From the NCBI RefSeq assembly GCF_932294415.1, contig NC_065536.1, positions 48,767,854-48,831,853 on the forward strand: 64,000 bases of DNA, in the 5' to 3' direction. The stretch's first letter is position 1; each line of letters opens with the position of its first letter. This stretch comes from Quercus robur. Lineage: Eukaryota; Streptophyta; Magnoliopsida; Fagales; Fagaceae. The notes below the pieces were generated by a model that had not been told where the DNA came from, did no database searches, and saw only the letters and a list, made by a program, of their open reading frames with translations. The position numbers were made by a program, and so were the translations under genes. Below, piece after piece: positions 1 through 12,085 of the stretch.

Positions 1-458
1 ATCTCATAGTTATTAAATTAAAAATAATAATAATAATAAATGAATAAATAAAGTGACATCTATGATCGGTGCGCTTGAAAATAAATAAATAATTACCAAG
101 TCTTTTTTTTTTAGATAATAAAACTTACAAACTCAATAAGTTAAAAAAAAAATGGTGAGAAATCAATAATTTATCTATATAATCTAATATGTATTTATCT
201 ATTATCAATAATAATATACATGAAACTGATGACATATAATTTTTGGTTGACCTCAACATAAGATGCCACATAAACCTTTGAAGACTCATAATTTTACACG
301 TCAATTTGTTAATATAATTTTTAATTGAGTTTCATTTTTATTTTATACTTAAACCCTCAATTAGAATCTTGCAACATTATATTTTCTTTAAATAATATAA
401 TATATACTTTCTCTAAGTGAGCGTAAACGAACTTAGTACTCCCAAAGTAGAGAGCTCA
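1..458. other. A+T-rich intergenic DNA, no gene seen
   Basis: No coding region, RNA gene or complete element is recognised. The stretch at about 230-410 reappears in diverged form at about 3090-3260. Both end in a shared tail containing CTCAATTAGAATCTTG followed by ATTTTCTTTAAATAAT. This direct repeat brackets the two LTR-like blocks and part of the A+T-rich array, so it may be the remains of an older terminal repeat or part of a local repeat family. Confidence 0.5.
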
Positions 459-1186
459 TGTATGACAGTCCAATACAATTAATTTGTTAGAGAGTGGATG
501 TCTGAGGTAAACCTTGATACATTCAAGTGGTTTAGATATTAAGTGAATGGAAAAACATCATGCAAATTACAAGAAAGAAGTAGATTATTGGATTTAAACT
601 TCCTTGGGTTAGGCCAAGGATTAATAGTTTATATGATATTTGAGTCTCTGTTACAAGATAGTGTTACATAGAGTAAGTTTCTCTTTTCAATTTTTCTTCC
701 CCCCATAGGAAGGAGTTTCCTCTCTTTATATAGCCAGCTGAATTGCATTCTAATTGTCCACTTGTACAGCTATTGATTCTTCTTTGGATACTTGTCTCAT
801 TAGGGTTCTGCTGGAGGTAGTAGAATGTGTTGCAAGATGTGAGGGCACTATACAGTGGTCATTCCACCATTAATATGGCCAGCTGAGTTAGTGCAGTGCA
901 TTGAATGCAAATGTGATGCATACTTTATTTGGATATTTCCCCTCTTCTTTGCTTGCACGTCTCTACCGCCTTCCTCGGTACTTTGTCTTTTGGTCCAATG
1001 TGGTCTACTCAATGCCTCCCGAGGAACACTCCCTTCTTGGGCTCCTCAGGTAGTTGACCTCTTCGTTCTTTATTCTTAGTCTTTTATCTATGTGCTAAGT
1101 CAACACTAACATGGGGATGGGCCCTTCCACCTCCTTGGACTAAGCCCACTGGCTCTGTTTTGTACTCGGATCTTACCTCTCCCACA
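459..1186 (-). mobile_element. Probable diverged solo LTR
   Basis: Read on the minus strand, the block starts TGTGGGAGAGG and ends CTGTCATACA. It has a TATATAAAG box (plus strand near 727-735), and its end contains AATTGTATTGG, as in the LTR at 53794-54562. It is richer in G+C than its flanks and carries CCTCGG and CCGAGG motifs (about 973 and 1019), the motif common in that LTR family. No matching 5-bp target duplication is visible, so the ends are approximate. The small frames inside it look random. Confidence 0.45.
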
Positions 1187-1355
1187 CTTCCATATACAAA
1201 CACAAGTATAATTAATACCTATTATTTACTGTAATTATATATTTATTAGCTTCATATAAAAACAAAATCATAATACATATTAATTACTACTATAATTATC
1301 AAATATTCTAATTATAATAAATGCACATTTCCTCATTTCACATAATAATAGGTTC

Positions 1356-2135
1356 TGTGTGGGCACAGATTGAACCCAAAGCCCAAAGGTGAAAAGGACT
1401 AAGGCCGAAAGAGTTCAAAACAATAAATTTGTAGAAAGTGGGTTAAAACTGAACTTTAATGAATTGAACAATAATCACAGTAGGCTAAATAATGCTAGAA
1501 AGTTGGAATAAACAGTTTTGTGCAAAGAAAATCCTCCTCAGCAAAGTCCGAGGATGGTTGTTCTTATATATTTCTCTTAGACTTAAGTACAATTACAGTT
1601 TTTGTGTCTACAGTGGTTTTTCTTCAATTCTCTAATGATCCTTTTGTAAGGGGATGTTTTTTCTTTATATTTCCCTCCTTTGTTTCATCTCCGCCCTCCA
1701 CGTGTAGATCAAATTGCTAGCTTTGATTCTTGTCCCATCAGCACATTTCTGAAGTTTTTGTGAGTAGCTGTAAGGCTGAATGTTACTGTTCAGGTATCAC
1801 CTCTACATTAATACGGCCAAAGAGTTAGCTGCAGAGCATTCAATGCGGTGGTAGCAACTTTCTCTTAGATATTTTTCAGCTTTCCTTTGTCTCATTCCCT
1901 TTTGATACTTGTCCTTACCAGTATAATTGTCTAGCGTGTCGTTCTTGGTGGCAGGTCGAACCCTTGACCTCTACTCTGCTTAACCGAGGAGAGGTTTATC
2001 CTTGGACTACAATTCCAACCTTTTACGACTAGACTTCTTCCATTACCCACTAATTTATATGTCCTTGTTAATGTCGACATGTCCTCGGACATGGCCCACG
2101 GTCCAAAATCCATTTCTGGGCCCGTTACCCCTACA
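1356..2135 (-). mobile_element. Solo LTR of a Gypsy-type element, minus orientation
   Basis: On the minus strand this 780-bp block starts TGTAGGGG and ends CCCACACA, with a TATATAAG box near plus-strand 1565. Segments such as CATTAATACGGCC and GCATTCAATGCGG match the solo LTR at 20585-21364, which is also 780 bp. It contains several CCGAGG/CCTCGG motifs (about 1549, 1985, 2083). The flanks GGTTC and TTTTC agree at only three of five bases, so the target duplication has decayed or the end is off slightly. It interrupts an A+T-rich repeat array. No coding content is seen. Confidence 0.6.
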
Positions 2136-2624
2136 TTTTCCATTAATTAAATTCATAGTACAATCAATGATTTATAGAGTAGATATTAAGTACTCTTAAA
2201 GTACGTATTTTTTCCTATTCATGTGAAAGAAAGAAGTACACGTATTTATTGTATTCCTGGAATATTTTGTAACTTTCCCCTTAAATAAAAGATAAAGTTC
2301 TGCTATAAAATTGGTTATAATCTAAAATTACAATTTCTACTAAAAAAATCAACATGATTACATATTTTGAAAATTTAACCATTGGATTGCATATTCTTTA
2401 TGTTCTTAACACAAATGTTAAATTTCATGTCAATCGGATGTTATTTATTATTCAATTCATAAGTTTAGTTTTCATGCATAATTTTAAATTACAAAAACTT
2501 GAAATTTAAATATTTGATTGATGACATAGCTAATTGATCTTTGATCTTCTAAAAATTTTGCAATCATGGAGGTTATAAGAAGAAAATGTAATTCAATGGT
2601 AGATTTGTCATAATTCACATTCAA

Positions 2625-2657
<33 letters not shown>

Positions 2658-3262
2658 TACGTGAAGTTGTAGTTTTAGGTTACAACCAAGTTTGTAGCCA
2701 AACTTTGTCTATAAATAAATAAATAGATGCAGTATATACCTATTCAAATACAAGCATAATAAATTCCTGTTAACAATTACCATAATTATATATTTAATAG
2801 TTTCATATGAAAAAAATTGTAGTAAATGCATATTAATAACTTTTATAATGATCAAATTTCATATAAGATATTTCATATACAAACACAACCATAATAAATA
2901 CCTATTAATATTTATCATAATTGTACAATTAATAAATCTATATAGAATCACAACAAACAATAAATGTTGATTGATAATTATCATAATTATAAAATTTCAT
3001 ATTTCATATATGACACAATCATAATAAATATTTATTAATGACTACCATAATGATCAAATTTCATATTTATATTCCCCAAAAAAAATATTTGACTTTTTGG
3101 CTAACCTCGTGATATTTTATCACATAAGCTTTTGAAACTTCACAATTTTACAAATCTTCACACACAAACACTCATATATATAATTGAATTGAAATTTTAT
3201 TTTATATTTAAACCCTCAATTAGAATCTTGAAGCATAATATTTTCTTTAAATAATGGAATAG
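2136..3262. repeat. A+T-rich degenerate repeat array
   Basis: From about 2735 to 3075, units of about 65-70 bp recur, each with a variant of ACAAACACAA..ATAATAAATA..TATTAAT followed by ACCATAATTAT. Further copies lie at 1196-1330 and 3983-4190. The array is therefore split by the solo LTR at 1356-2135 and the element at 3272-3973. A (TA)n run lies at about 2627-2651. No coding potential is seen. Confidence 0.55.
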
Positions 3263-3271
3263 ATATTTCTA

Positions 3272-3973
3272 GGCAGAAACACAAAGCTGACCCTCTAACT
3301 TTCACTATTTTCTCATTTTAGTTCTTTAACTTTCAGTTTTGTCAATTCAGTCTTCTAACTTTCAATTTTGTTAATGCAAGATTCGGTTAAACCCCAGTTA
3401 TAGGCTACCGTTAATGTCACTGAAACGACGTCGTTTTCCTTTCTTTTCTTTTTTTTTTCTTTTTTTTTTAAATCTCGAAATTAAAAGAAAAAAAATCTAT
3501 CAAAAAGAAAATTTAAGGGGAATGACCTCTGAAACCGAGGACATCATCTTCCTCATCAATATCAGACTCGTCATCATCCTCAAAACCTTGGAAATCGAGC
3601 TCGAAATCGTCATCAGTGTCGACCACAGGCTTCAAGAACCTCCTTCTCAAAGTGGGTTTTTTCCGATCTTCCAAAGATAGTTCGCCATGAGCCGCTAAGG
3701 CTCGACTGGCGCTATGAAGTCAGTTTTGATTTCAGGGTAAGGGGAACGACGTCATTCCCCTTTTTCTTTTCTTTTTTTCTTTTTTTTGTATAGATTTTTT
3801 TACTCTTTTTATTCCGAAATTAAAGAAGAAAAAAGGAAAACAGTATTGTTTCAGTGACATTAACGGCAGCCCATAACTGGGGTTTAACGGAGTCCTGCAT
3901 TGACAAAAATTGAAAGTTAGAGGACTTAAATGAAAAAGAGTGAAAGTTAGAGAGTTAATTTTGCATTTTTGCC
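3272..3973. mobile_element. Non-autonomous Mutator-like element (Pack-MULE type)
   Basis: This 702-bp element is bounded by a perfect 9-bp target duplication ATATTTCTA (3263-3271 and 3974-3982), the size typical of Mutator-like transposons. Its ends are long inverted repeats. The left end begins GGCAGAAACACAAAGC, the complement of the right end begins GGCAAAAATGCAAAAT, and both continue into CTCTAACTTTCAC. Further in, both arms contain the conserved ACCCCAGTTAT segment, a CAGTGACATTAACGG-type segment and a GACGTCGTTTTCC-like or GACGTCATTCCCC stretch. Between the arms lies about 200 bp of non-repetitive sequence resembling a captured gene fragment. No transposase is present, so it would need one supplied in trans. 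Confidence 0.85.
3528..3736 (-). pseudogene. Captured ERF group VII transcription factor fragment
   Basis: Minus-strand translation of the element core resembles the N-terminal half of plant ERF-VII (RAP2.12-like) proteins, upstream of the AP2 domain. Visible pieces are TDFIAP, then RLMANYLW after a stop, and in another frame KPVVDTDDDFELDFQGF followed by an acidic DDDESDIDEEDD run. In this family a DFIxP segment, a YLWPDL-like segment and an acidic DDDFExDFxxF segment follow the MCGGAII N-degron in that order. The degron and the AP2 domain are absent, and a stop and frame changes are present. It is therefore a non-coding gene relic carried by the transposon, not a gene. The assignment rests on recalled family motifs. 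Confidence 0.65.
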
Positions 3974-4324
3974 ATATTTCTATATACAAACACAACCATA
4001 ATAAATATACCTATTAATCATTATTATATTTGTAAAATTTAATATTTCAATATAAAAGAACAATCCTAATAAATACACCTATTAATAACTACCATAATTA
4101 TCAAAATTCATATTTAAAGGAGTATTCAATATACAAACACAATCATAAAAAATTCTTATTAATAAGTACCATAATGATCAAATTTCATACTTAGACAACA
4201 AATAAATAGAAAGAAAATAATATTTTACTAAAAATTTTCGTGCATTATACTAACTAGTTATATAGGGGGGAAAATTATGTCCTCTACTGAGTGAAAAATA
4301 TTATATAAAAATGTATATAATTTA

Positions 4325-4508
4325 GAATAATGCTAGAAATACAAACTATTTTACAAAAAAAAAATTACAAACTGCTGATGCGGTAAGTGATTATTGGTAA
4401 ATGAAAAAGTGATATTATTGGCGGGCCTAAATGAAAACTAATAAGAGATTGGCCACATCAATATTTTGTAAAAATGTTATAAAATAGTTTGTGTCTATAG
4501 CATTACTC
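4325..4508. mobile_element. 184-bp MULE-type MITE
   Basis: A perfect 9-bp duplication TATAATTTA (4316-4324 and 4509-4517) flanks inverted ends. The left end is GAATAATGCTAGAAATACAA and the complement of the right end is GAGTAATGCTATAGACACAA, both followed by ACTATTTTA. There is no coding capacity. Duplication length and size fit a small non-autonomous Mutator-type element. Confidence 0.8.
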
Positions 4509-4517
4509 TATAATTTA

Positions 4518-5614
4518 TATAATTTTTTAGATTTGGTTTTTAACCATGTTAATTAAATTCTCAAACTTTTGAAATTGGATTAATGTAAGATCTTTACCCA
4601 TCTTCATTATTCATTTCCATTATTTTGGACAATAATATAAAACTGGTAAATAATTTATCAAACTCTACATTGGACTTTTTCATTCTTATTAAAAAAAAAA
4701 AAAAAAATTTGACTTTTTTCATAAATCGATTTCGCAACTATTGAACATAGAGAGAAAGTTTCGCTTTGAGTGAGAAATTAATTAGAAAAAAAAAAATCAA
4801 AATTGATTACTAAGTTGAAAGTTGAAACAAAATTTATCAATAGTATCTTTTTTTTTTTTTGAGAAATTTCTTTGCTCCAAATAACATAATTGACTAAAAC
4901 GTTTCAAATTGAAAGGGTTTCATAATTTTGGATTTTTTTTGGCTAACAAAGGTTTCCAAAGCCCTTTCTCTGATTATGTGCAATCACTCATCTCGCACAC
5001 ACAATATAATTATAGGGAGAGATACCTTAGAGGTAGCTCTAAGATACTGGTTAGAGATTTCAAGACTATGACCTCATACAAAATATTGTGCTTGCAGTAT
5101 TGCTTTTCTAAATATGGATTGTTTCTATTAATGGGTAGAATGGACTATAATAAAAATGGGGAATAAAATACAAAAAATAACTCATATGGTTTGGGGCCTT
5201 TGGGCTAATACCGAATACTACCAAGATATTTTAATAATATTCAATTTGCTTCCTATGAAAAAATGTCACTTAACACCAAAGCTGTTGGAAGGAAGCAAAT
5301 GACTTTGAGGAGCGGGGAATTTTCAAACAATGTTAAATGTCATTTATACTTAGGGAGCAAATTGGATATTTTTAAAAAGTTTTAATAGCACTAGACACTA
5401 GACCAAACCTTAGAGGTAATTTTTCATTTTACCAATTTTGTAAAAATTAATATGGTCAAGCAAGGCAAAAAAAAAAAAAAAGTTATTATTATTATTCAAA
5501 GGCTTTGTTGGCAATTGGCATTGCACCCGTTCATTGCTAATTCTTCTATTAGGCCACTTAAACAATTATCTAAGACTCATAATTTTGGTTTTATCCTACA
5601 ATACCATATTTACA
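4518..5614. other. A+T-rich intergenic DNA, no gene seen
   Basis: Only A+T-rich sequence with poly-A and poly-T runs (about 4690, 4785, 4850, 5468) was found. Small open frames such as 4909-5166 and 5452-5838 have no recognisable domains, and the second runs into the TIR element that follows. Confidence 0.5.
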
Positions 5615-6517
5615 AGAGCACCCACAGTAGATGTGGCAAATGTGTCAAATGCCAAATATTTGGCACATTTGCCACACCAAACACAAAAAACACCTCCCAT
5701 CAGATGTTCTATATGTGCCAAATTTTTACCATTTGTGTCCGTACCGTTGCAAAATTTTGCAACGGTACGGACACAAATGGTAAACTGAAAAATACTATTC
5801 TATTCGACTTTTCTCTCTCCTCTCATTTCTTTATTTGATTTTCTCTCTCCCTTCTCAGAATCTCTCTCTCACTCTCTCCCAAGTTCCCAACTCGTGTTCT
5901 TCCTCTTCTCACAATCAGACGCGAGCAAGAAAAAGGTGGCACAGAAGAAGGCGACGGCAGTGGTCAATCATCGTCATCCTCCATAACCACTACCTTAGCC
6001 AACCATAACCACCACCTTAACAACAAAACCCAAATCCAAAAAAACCCAACTCCACAACAACAAAACCTAAATCCTTCAACAAAACTTAAACCCAAAAAAC
6101 TTGTAGTAAACCCACCACTCCATCGGAACCCACAACCACCCCTACTACAAATCAAACTCAGCCCACAGATCCATTACTTGAGACCACAACCACAAACCAA
6201 AACCATAAACCACCGTAGACCCACGCTCTGTGGAGACCATTGCCGACCATTGCCAACCACCGCGGAGACCATCGCCAACCATCGCCTTCAAGAATGTCGC
6301 TACGGCGTTAGGCTCGGTGGAGATGGGTTTTAACAGCGGCCAGTGGTTGGTGGATTTGGTGGTTGAAGGTGGTGCTTGGCGGTGTGAGCTTGAAAGTGGG
6401 TTTAGCCGGTGATAGGTTTGGGTTTGGCAAGTGATCTCACCTCGAGGCCGCCGTCGATCTCACCCTCTTCCCTCTCCTTTTTGTCTGCCTTTCACTCTGC
6501 CTCTCTCTGTTTGTGGG

Positions 6518-6548
<31 letters not shown>

Positions 6549-6850
6549 CAATTTGGGTTGATTAGATATTGGTGAGTAATTGTGGTGGTTGGTTTGCAGT
6601 AGAGGTGTTGTTGCGACAGTGGATATTGGTGGCTGGTGGTTGTGCCGTTGATGTTGTGGTTGTTGTTGATGATAATAGGAATGAGATAATATATTATTTT
6701 AATGTGTAGTAAATATTATTTTAATGTATAGAATTGAATGATAAAACATCTGATAAATGAGATGTTGTAAAATGATGTGGTAAAATAATAAAGTAGGCAT
6801 TTGGTGTGGTAAAATGACATAATTTTTGCAACATCTGCTACGAATACTCT
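5615..6850 (+). mobile_element. Long non-autonomous TIR element, copy 1
   Basis: It starts AGAGCACCCACAGTAG and ends GCAACATCTGCTACGAATACTCT, imperfect inverted ends of a family also present in reverse at 34953-36094. Both copies share a hairpin-rich subterminal segment (GTGGCAAATGTG..CCAAATATTTGGC..CACATTTGCCACA), an inner CT-rich tract with pyrimidine repeats, an ACCACC-rich G+C block, and the TTTAATGTGTAGTAAATATT tail. No target duplication is evident here, and no transposase or credible gene is seen. Poly-T of about 34 bases lies near 6510-6543. Confidence 0.6.
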
Positions 6851-6909
6851 GCTTAAAGGAAATTGCATCTCATACATGTTTGACTTTTTTTAGAAAGTGG
6901 TCTATTTCT

Positions 6910-7632
6910 TGATAAAAAATAATATGGTATGCACGTGTGAGTGAAGTCTTACATTAAATAATAATGACAAAATTAAGTAACTAATATAACATAATTGGCC
7001 TAAACTTATAGGGTTAAGTGATGTTTCTATATATTATATTAAATTATTAACTACTCAATTAGAATTTTAGAGCCTATTATCTCTCTCCAATAAGTGGTAT
7101 AAAAATCCACAAAAATGTGCATTGCACAAGGCTAGCCCATAACGCACACACAGAGATGATCTTGAAAAAGTGTCTAGCATATAAGTATTGTTAATGGTGC
7201 TATATTAGAAAGAATGTGTGTGCGAGGTTCACTTGGACATAGATGTGCGAGTTGGTTCCCATGAAATATAAGAGTGTGAATTTGAGACGTAGTTCTCATA
7301 GATGACATATGAGATACCCATAAATGACATGTTGGTCAAGGAAAAAGTCTATAAGCAAGGGAAAGCAAATAAGATTTGTTTGAAACCTACAAAGAGGTCT
7401 CAAAACTCACAAAGAGACAATGACTTACATGTAAGGGGAAAATTGTTGGGTTGTATGCACTTACGAGTGAATTTCCACATTGAATAATAATGAGAAGAAC
7501 TAAGTGACTAAATTAGCATAGTTAGATCCAAATTCATAGACTTGAACTTATGGGTTAATTGATGGTGTCCCTGTATGCTATATTAACCTCTCAATTAGAA
7601 TCTCCTCAAGCTCTTATCTCTCCCCATCAATA
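6910..7632 (+). mobile_element. TRIM-like miniature LTR retrotransposon (degenerate)
   Basis: Two direct repeats of roughly 180 bp (about 6910-7093 and 7444-7632) share GTATGCACGTGTGAGTGAA-like, ACATTAAATAATAATGA-like and CTCAATTAGAATTTTAGAG-like segments. Directly after the first lies TGGTATAAAAAT (7095), which resembles the initiator tRNA-Met primer site TGGTATCAGAGC. Directly before the second lies AAGGGGAAAAT, a polypurine-tract-like run, followed by TGTTGGG. The roughly 350-bp interior codes for nothing recognisable. Size and layout fit a TRIM or deleted Copia-type element. The left end is uncertain. Confidence 0.5.
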
Positions 7633-7639
7633 ATAAAAT

Positions 7640-8985
7640 AGAGAACATACTTATAATTTTTATTTTTGGCCCTTTCTAATTTAAAAAAAGTATTTCCATC
7701 ATTTACTTAAAAAGGAAAAAGTTTTTTAGTGCTCTCTTTAATTATTATCTCTTTAAAACCATTCACCATCAAACTTATACTTCCTCTATTAACCCTATAC
7801 TTTGTTTCCCCTATCTACAACATAGCATCTCTCCTTTTCCTAGAATGTAATTAGTTATCATATAGTTGCTTTCACCAAAATAGCTAATAATCTTCGTTCC
7901 TCGTACAGTCACGTCGCCCACTACATAATTTTGATTTACCCCACGACGTCTACCATCTAAACTATCATGATATCCTTCTTTAAAACCTCCATCAACGACG
8001 ATCTAAAACATTTTAGTAACTAAATCATATATATGTGTGTTGTTTGGCAATCGAGATGCAAAAAATAGTTTCTTTGTCATCTTTTAAATTTTTATATGCG
8101 TATTGATTTGAAGATAGGCAATGAGATTATTAATTTTTAAAATATTTACGTTCTATGATTAATGAATTCCACAATAAGTGTAAATAGAATTGTTTAAGTA
8201 AGAAATTTCATAAATACAATTGTAAATTACAGTTTCGAGATTCTATTTTCGTTTTATAATTAAACATATGAACAGAGATAATAATTCCATTATAAGTACA
8301 TCATCTATTTTTGGTTATGCAGATTTTCCTATTTTTAATGTAATTTTCATTTAATGTACAATAATATTTTATTTATTCATTATACATTATATAGAATTGA
8401 TGAGAAATTTATATTATTAATTTTAATTGCATTGAACTTTTTTTTTTTTTTGGTGGAAGTTCAAGATATTAGGTGATTTTATAGTAAATGTGCAATATAG
8501 CCCCCTCTTACAAATGACCAACATAGCATTAGCATCCAGTCTCCTAAAAAAATGTTACTTTTAACACGCGTAATACAACTTTTACTACTTTTTAACACAC
8601 CATTTCATAATTCATCCTACATTTTATCTCTTTTTTTTTCCATTTAATCCATTAAAAATAATATAAATCAGTCAAGAGAGAGGAGAGAGAAATGAGTAAA
8701 AAAACTAGTCGTAGTTGCTACTCAAGTAAGTCCTAAAGAAATTTTTCCTTACAAGTAGCACATCGAATGGAGGCCACTTTTTGGTATTTGGTGTGCTTTA
8801 GCACATTGGATGCTAGTGCTCGATCCAAACCTACTCTTGATCTTGATCTGTGTGAGGTCATTGCTAGTTATAGAATTCCATCACAATAAAGCATTAGTCA
8901 TTTTAGCTTCCATTCATCCATACACTCCAGTGGATCCAGAAATTATGGTAGTCGTTAAAACGCATGAATGGAGGTGTAATGTTTA
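7640..8985. other. Intergenic DNA, no gene seen
   Basis: A+T-rich sequence with no supported gene or element. The segment around 8700-8930 is somewhat less A+T-rich but contains no recognisable domain in any frame. Confidence 0.45.
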
Positions 8986-8989
8986 TTGA

Positions 8990-9760
8990 AAGTTATGGTA
9001 GTCAGTTGTTTTTTGAAACGTTTATTGATAGCTAATTTCGACGCACCATACTTGATCATGTAGGACACTTGTTCATTAAGTTATCGATAGGCTTTAACTC
9101 TCTTTTTAAATCTCAAAATTACGGTAATTGATACCCTCACTCTGTCTGCATTTAAACATTAAAGAATAGCCGCTAGCTCATGTTATGTTCTAGCCTTGTT
9201 TAGCCCTTCATGATCTATCACACTTGTTTCATCTCTCTCGTACCAATTGCCATTTCATTATAATACTAACATACATCATATTAAGTTAAGTATTTGGATA
9301 TTTGATACCATGTGTTAGTTTAACTATTATTGGAAGAAAATATGATTTAATGGGCCTGACAAAATAAGTACAAATTTTCCAAATCAGTCACTCTGTGGTT
9401 TGAATAGGTTAGTTTAGCACTTAATTTTTTTTTCTTCTTATGATAGGTAGGCTGTAGGGGGTGGGAAAGATGGGGAGTTAAAGCCAATTGCTAATCACTT
9501 TAAGCAAATATAACAACATTGTATTTCAAGTATTAACCTACCTTGATTGTAATTTATAAACAAATGGTTGTAATTCTGTTTGCTTGGAATGTGAACCTCT
9601 CTTTATACTCATGGTTTTGAAGATTATTAACAATTAATTACACTTGCTTGTGTCTTGTTACCTACCTTACGTGATCAAATAGAACACTTGTCAGTTGTGT
9701 TATCATTAGGTGTTAATACTTTTTTTGAATCTTGAAATTACATAACTAAAACCTCCCACT
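8990..9760 (+). repeat. Local repeat family, diverged unit in forward orientation
   Basis: This stretch holds one or two diverged units of the repeat triplicated just downstream. Shared landmarks are AACACTTGTTCATTAAGTTATC-type sequence, CTTCATGATCTATCACA, CTCGTACCAATTG, AACATACATCATATTAA and ATTTGGATATTTGA..CCATGTGTTAG. The motif CTTTAAGCAAATATAA with CTACCTTGATTGTAATTTAT (about 9497-9555) recurs in reverse at 17500-17580 and in forward form near 15160-15230. Confidence 0.6.
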
Positions 9761-10620
9761 CTTGATAATTTTAAACGTTAAAAAGAAACTGCTACCCTAT
9801 CCATAACGTATCAACCATGTAATTTTCTTGCATTTTTAGTCCTTCATGATAGATCACAAGTGTCTCATCTTTCTAGTACCAATTGTTATTTCATCACAAT
9901 ACTAACATTTGTCATATTAAATTGAGCATTTGGATATTTGAGTCCATGTATTAGGTCAAACTTCATGAAGATAAAATAGCATTAGATGCATTTTGGATAA
10001 GAGTTTGTTCTAGAAAACAATAATTCTCCTGCAGTCCTACTACCTTGCTTGATGATTTTAAACGTTAAAAAGAAACTGCTACCCTATCCATAACGTATCA
10101 GCCATGTAATTTTCTTGCATTTTTAGTCCTTCATGATCAATTACAAGTGTCTCATCTTTCTAGTACCAATTGTTATTTCATCACAATACTAACATTTGTC
10201 ATATTAAATTGAGCATTTGGATATTTGAGTCCATGTATTAGGTCAAACTTCATGAAGATAAAATAGCATTAGATGTATTTTGGATAAGAGTTTGTTCTAG
10301 AAAACAATAATTCTCCTGCAGTCCTACTACCTTGCTTGATGATTTTAAACGTTAAAAAGAAACTGCTACCCTATCCATAACGTATCAGCCATGTAATTTT
10401 CTTGCATTTTTAGTCCTTCATGATCGATCACAAGTCTCATCTTTCTAGTACCAATTGTTATTTCATCACAATACTAACATTTGTCATATTAAATTGAGCA
10501 TTTGGATATTTGAGTCCATGTATTAGGTCAAACTTCATGAAGATAAAATAGCATTAGATGCATTTTGGATAAGAGTTTGTTCTAGAAAACAATAATTCTC
10601 CTGCAGTCCTACTACCTTGC
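9761..10620 (+). repeat. 287-bp tandem triplication
   Basis: Three nearly identical units start at 9761, 10048 and 10335, a spacing of exactly 287 bp measured at TTAAACGTTAAAAAG (9771, 10058, 10345). Differences are few: CTTGATAA versus CTTGATGA at the start, GATAGATC versus GATCAATT or GATCGATC, and a 2-bp deletion in the third unit (CACAAGTCTC for CACAAGTGTCTC). The low divergence implies recent duplication. No unit encodes a protein. Confidence 0.9.
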
Positions 10621-11980
10621 CGATAGCACTTACATATCGGGTCTTTCTCTTTGAGACCGCTAGATAACAGGGGAAGGAGGTTAGGAGGGGTGAGATTCTA
10701 ACCCTATATAGATGGATCTACAAAGAATGTAATTAGCACGTAATGGTCACTTAAACCTTATCAGTTAAGTTTCTCACCAAAAAAAAAACCTTAACAGTTA
10801 AAAATTGGTTTGGGAAGATGATTTTTTTGCTACCATATCAGATATATAAAAAATAAATAAACAAAAAATTAGAAATTCCTTCAAAAAATGAAACCAACAC
10901 ACACCCGTGGTACACACCCTAATTTGAAGGGTTATTGACGTAATTGTCCAATTTAGTAGTGTGTCACCTACAGTCTGTTAGTCAAAAATAAGAAGGTTGT
11001 AAAAGGAAATAAAGCTAGCAACAAAAAATAAATTTGGTATATACGGAAAATTGCAAAATTATAAATAGGAAAGCAAAACAAAGTAGAGTAACAGAACATT
11101 GGCTTCAAAACAAAAAAAAAAAAGAGTAACAGAACATCTGTATTCTACCCAAAACAAACAAAACAAAACAAAAGTGTAACTGACCATCTGTGCTCATCCA
11201 TACATTTGACCTTCAAATGCTTTGGTCGTCGACGACCGCCCAGAATTTGCTACCTGAGTTTGTTAACATGTGCTCCGTTTCCCCACTCTCACCCTCAGCA
11301 CGTTAAACACACGCTCACGTAACGCACGCCTTAATAGTTAAAAGTACTTAACACCAGTTTTTTGACGCGCCCGAAATTATCGAGTATGTTGTTTTACCCT
11401 CGTGGATGAAATTTGAATGTTGAAAAACAAAAAAAAAATAACCGAAGTTAGTTTTCACTTTGGTTTGTTTTTTTTTACTTGGCCTTTTTTTTAAAACCGC
11501 AAATAAAATTTTGAGAGAGAGAGAGAGAGAGAAAATTAGAGCCTGAAACACATACACACACCTGTACCGAACAAGCATAAATAAAGAGCGAGACTCACCA
11601 CTCTTTTTTACATAAAGAGAGAGAACGAAAGAAAGAGTTTGATTGTGCGTTCAAAGCGTGCAGATAAGGGACAAGGATTTTTCAATTTTTTTTCGTAGTA
11701 CAAAAAATACACAGAGGTAGAGAGACGAAAAACAAACCGACGACGAATGGACGGATCTGGTCAACGCCGTTTGACCGGAGAAACGACAAATAGAAGGGTA
11801 GAAGTGTAATTCGAAGTAAACCCACTTCTCTCCCCTTCTATTTAATTGTAATAAACATTTTTTCTTGTTTTCCTTATAAGCATTCGGCCTTGTGTCGTTG
11901 TTTTTGTTGTGGTCTCCTTGGATTTGTAAAGCCTTTCTTATAAGTTCTAAGGCTTTCCCTCATTTCTCATTTCCCATCTA
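10621..11980. other. Upstream region of the F-box gene
   Basis: No second gene is visible. The region becomes less A+T-rich towards the F-box gene and contains (GA)n runs at about 11513-11531 that continue at 12004-12075. Such GA tracts are common in plant core promoters and leaders. The frame at 11348-11578 on the minus strand is low-complexity and unsupported. Confidence 0.45.
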
Positions 11981-11987
11981 TATAAAA
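11981..11987 (+). promoter_or_regulatory. TATA box of the F-box gene
   Basis: TATAAAA within CTATCTATATAAAAGCC lies 99 bp upstream of the start codon at 12086. Transcription would start near 12010 and give a short leader rich in GAGAGA repeats. Position and sequence are typical of a plant core promoter. Confidence 0.7.
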
Positions 11988-12085
11988 GCCTGTCTCCCTT
12001 TTAGAGAGAGAGAGCGAGAGACGCAAACTAGTTATAAAAAGATAAGATTTTTCATTTAGATAGAGAGAGAGAGAGTTAGAGAGAT

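Noticed and set aside
459-1186. A precise target duplication for the first LTR-like block
   Set aside because: The flanks GCTCA and CTTCC do not match, so the boundaries stay approximate.
5452-6412. Frames such as 5452-5838 and 6230-6412 as genes
   Set aside because: They fall in or across the TIR element at 5615-6850, read the palindromic end, and have no recognisable domain.
9761-10620. A CRISPR-like or other bacterial repeat system
   Set aside because: The units are 287 bp, contiguous and without spacers, in clearly plant nuclear DNA.
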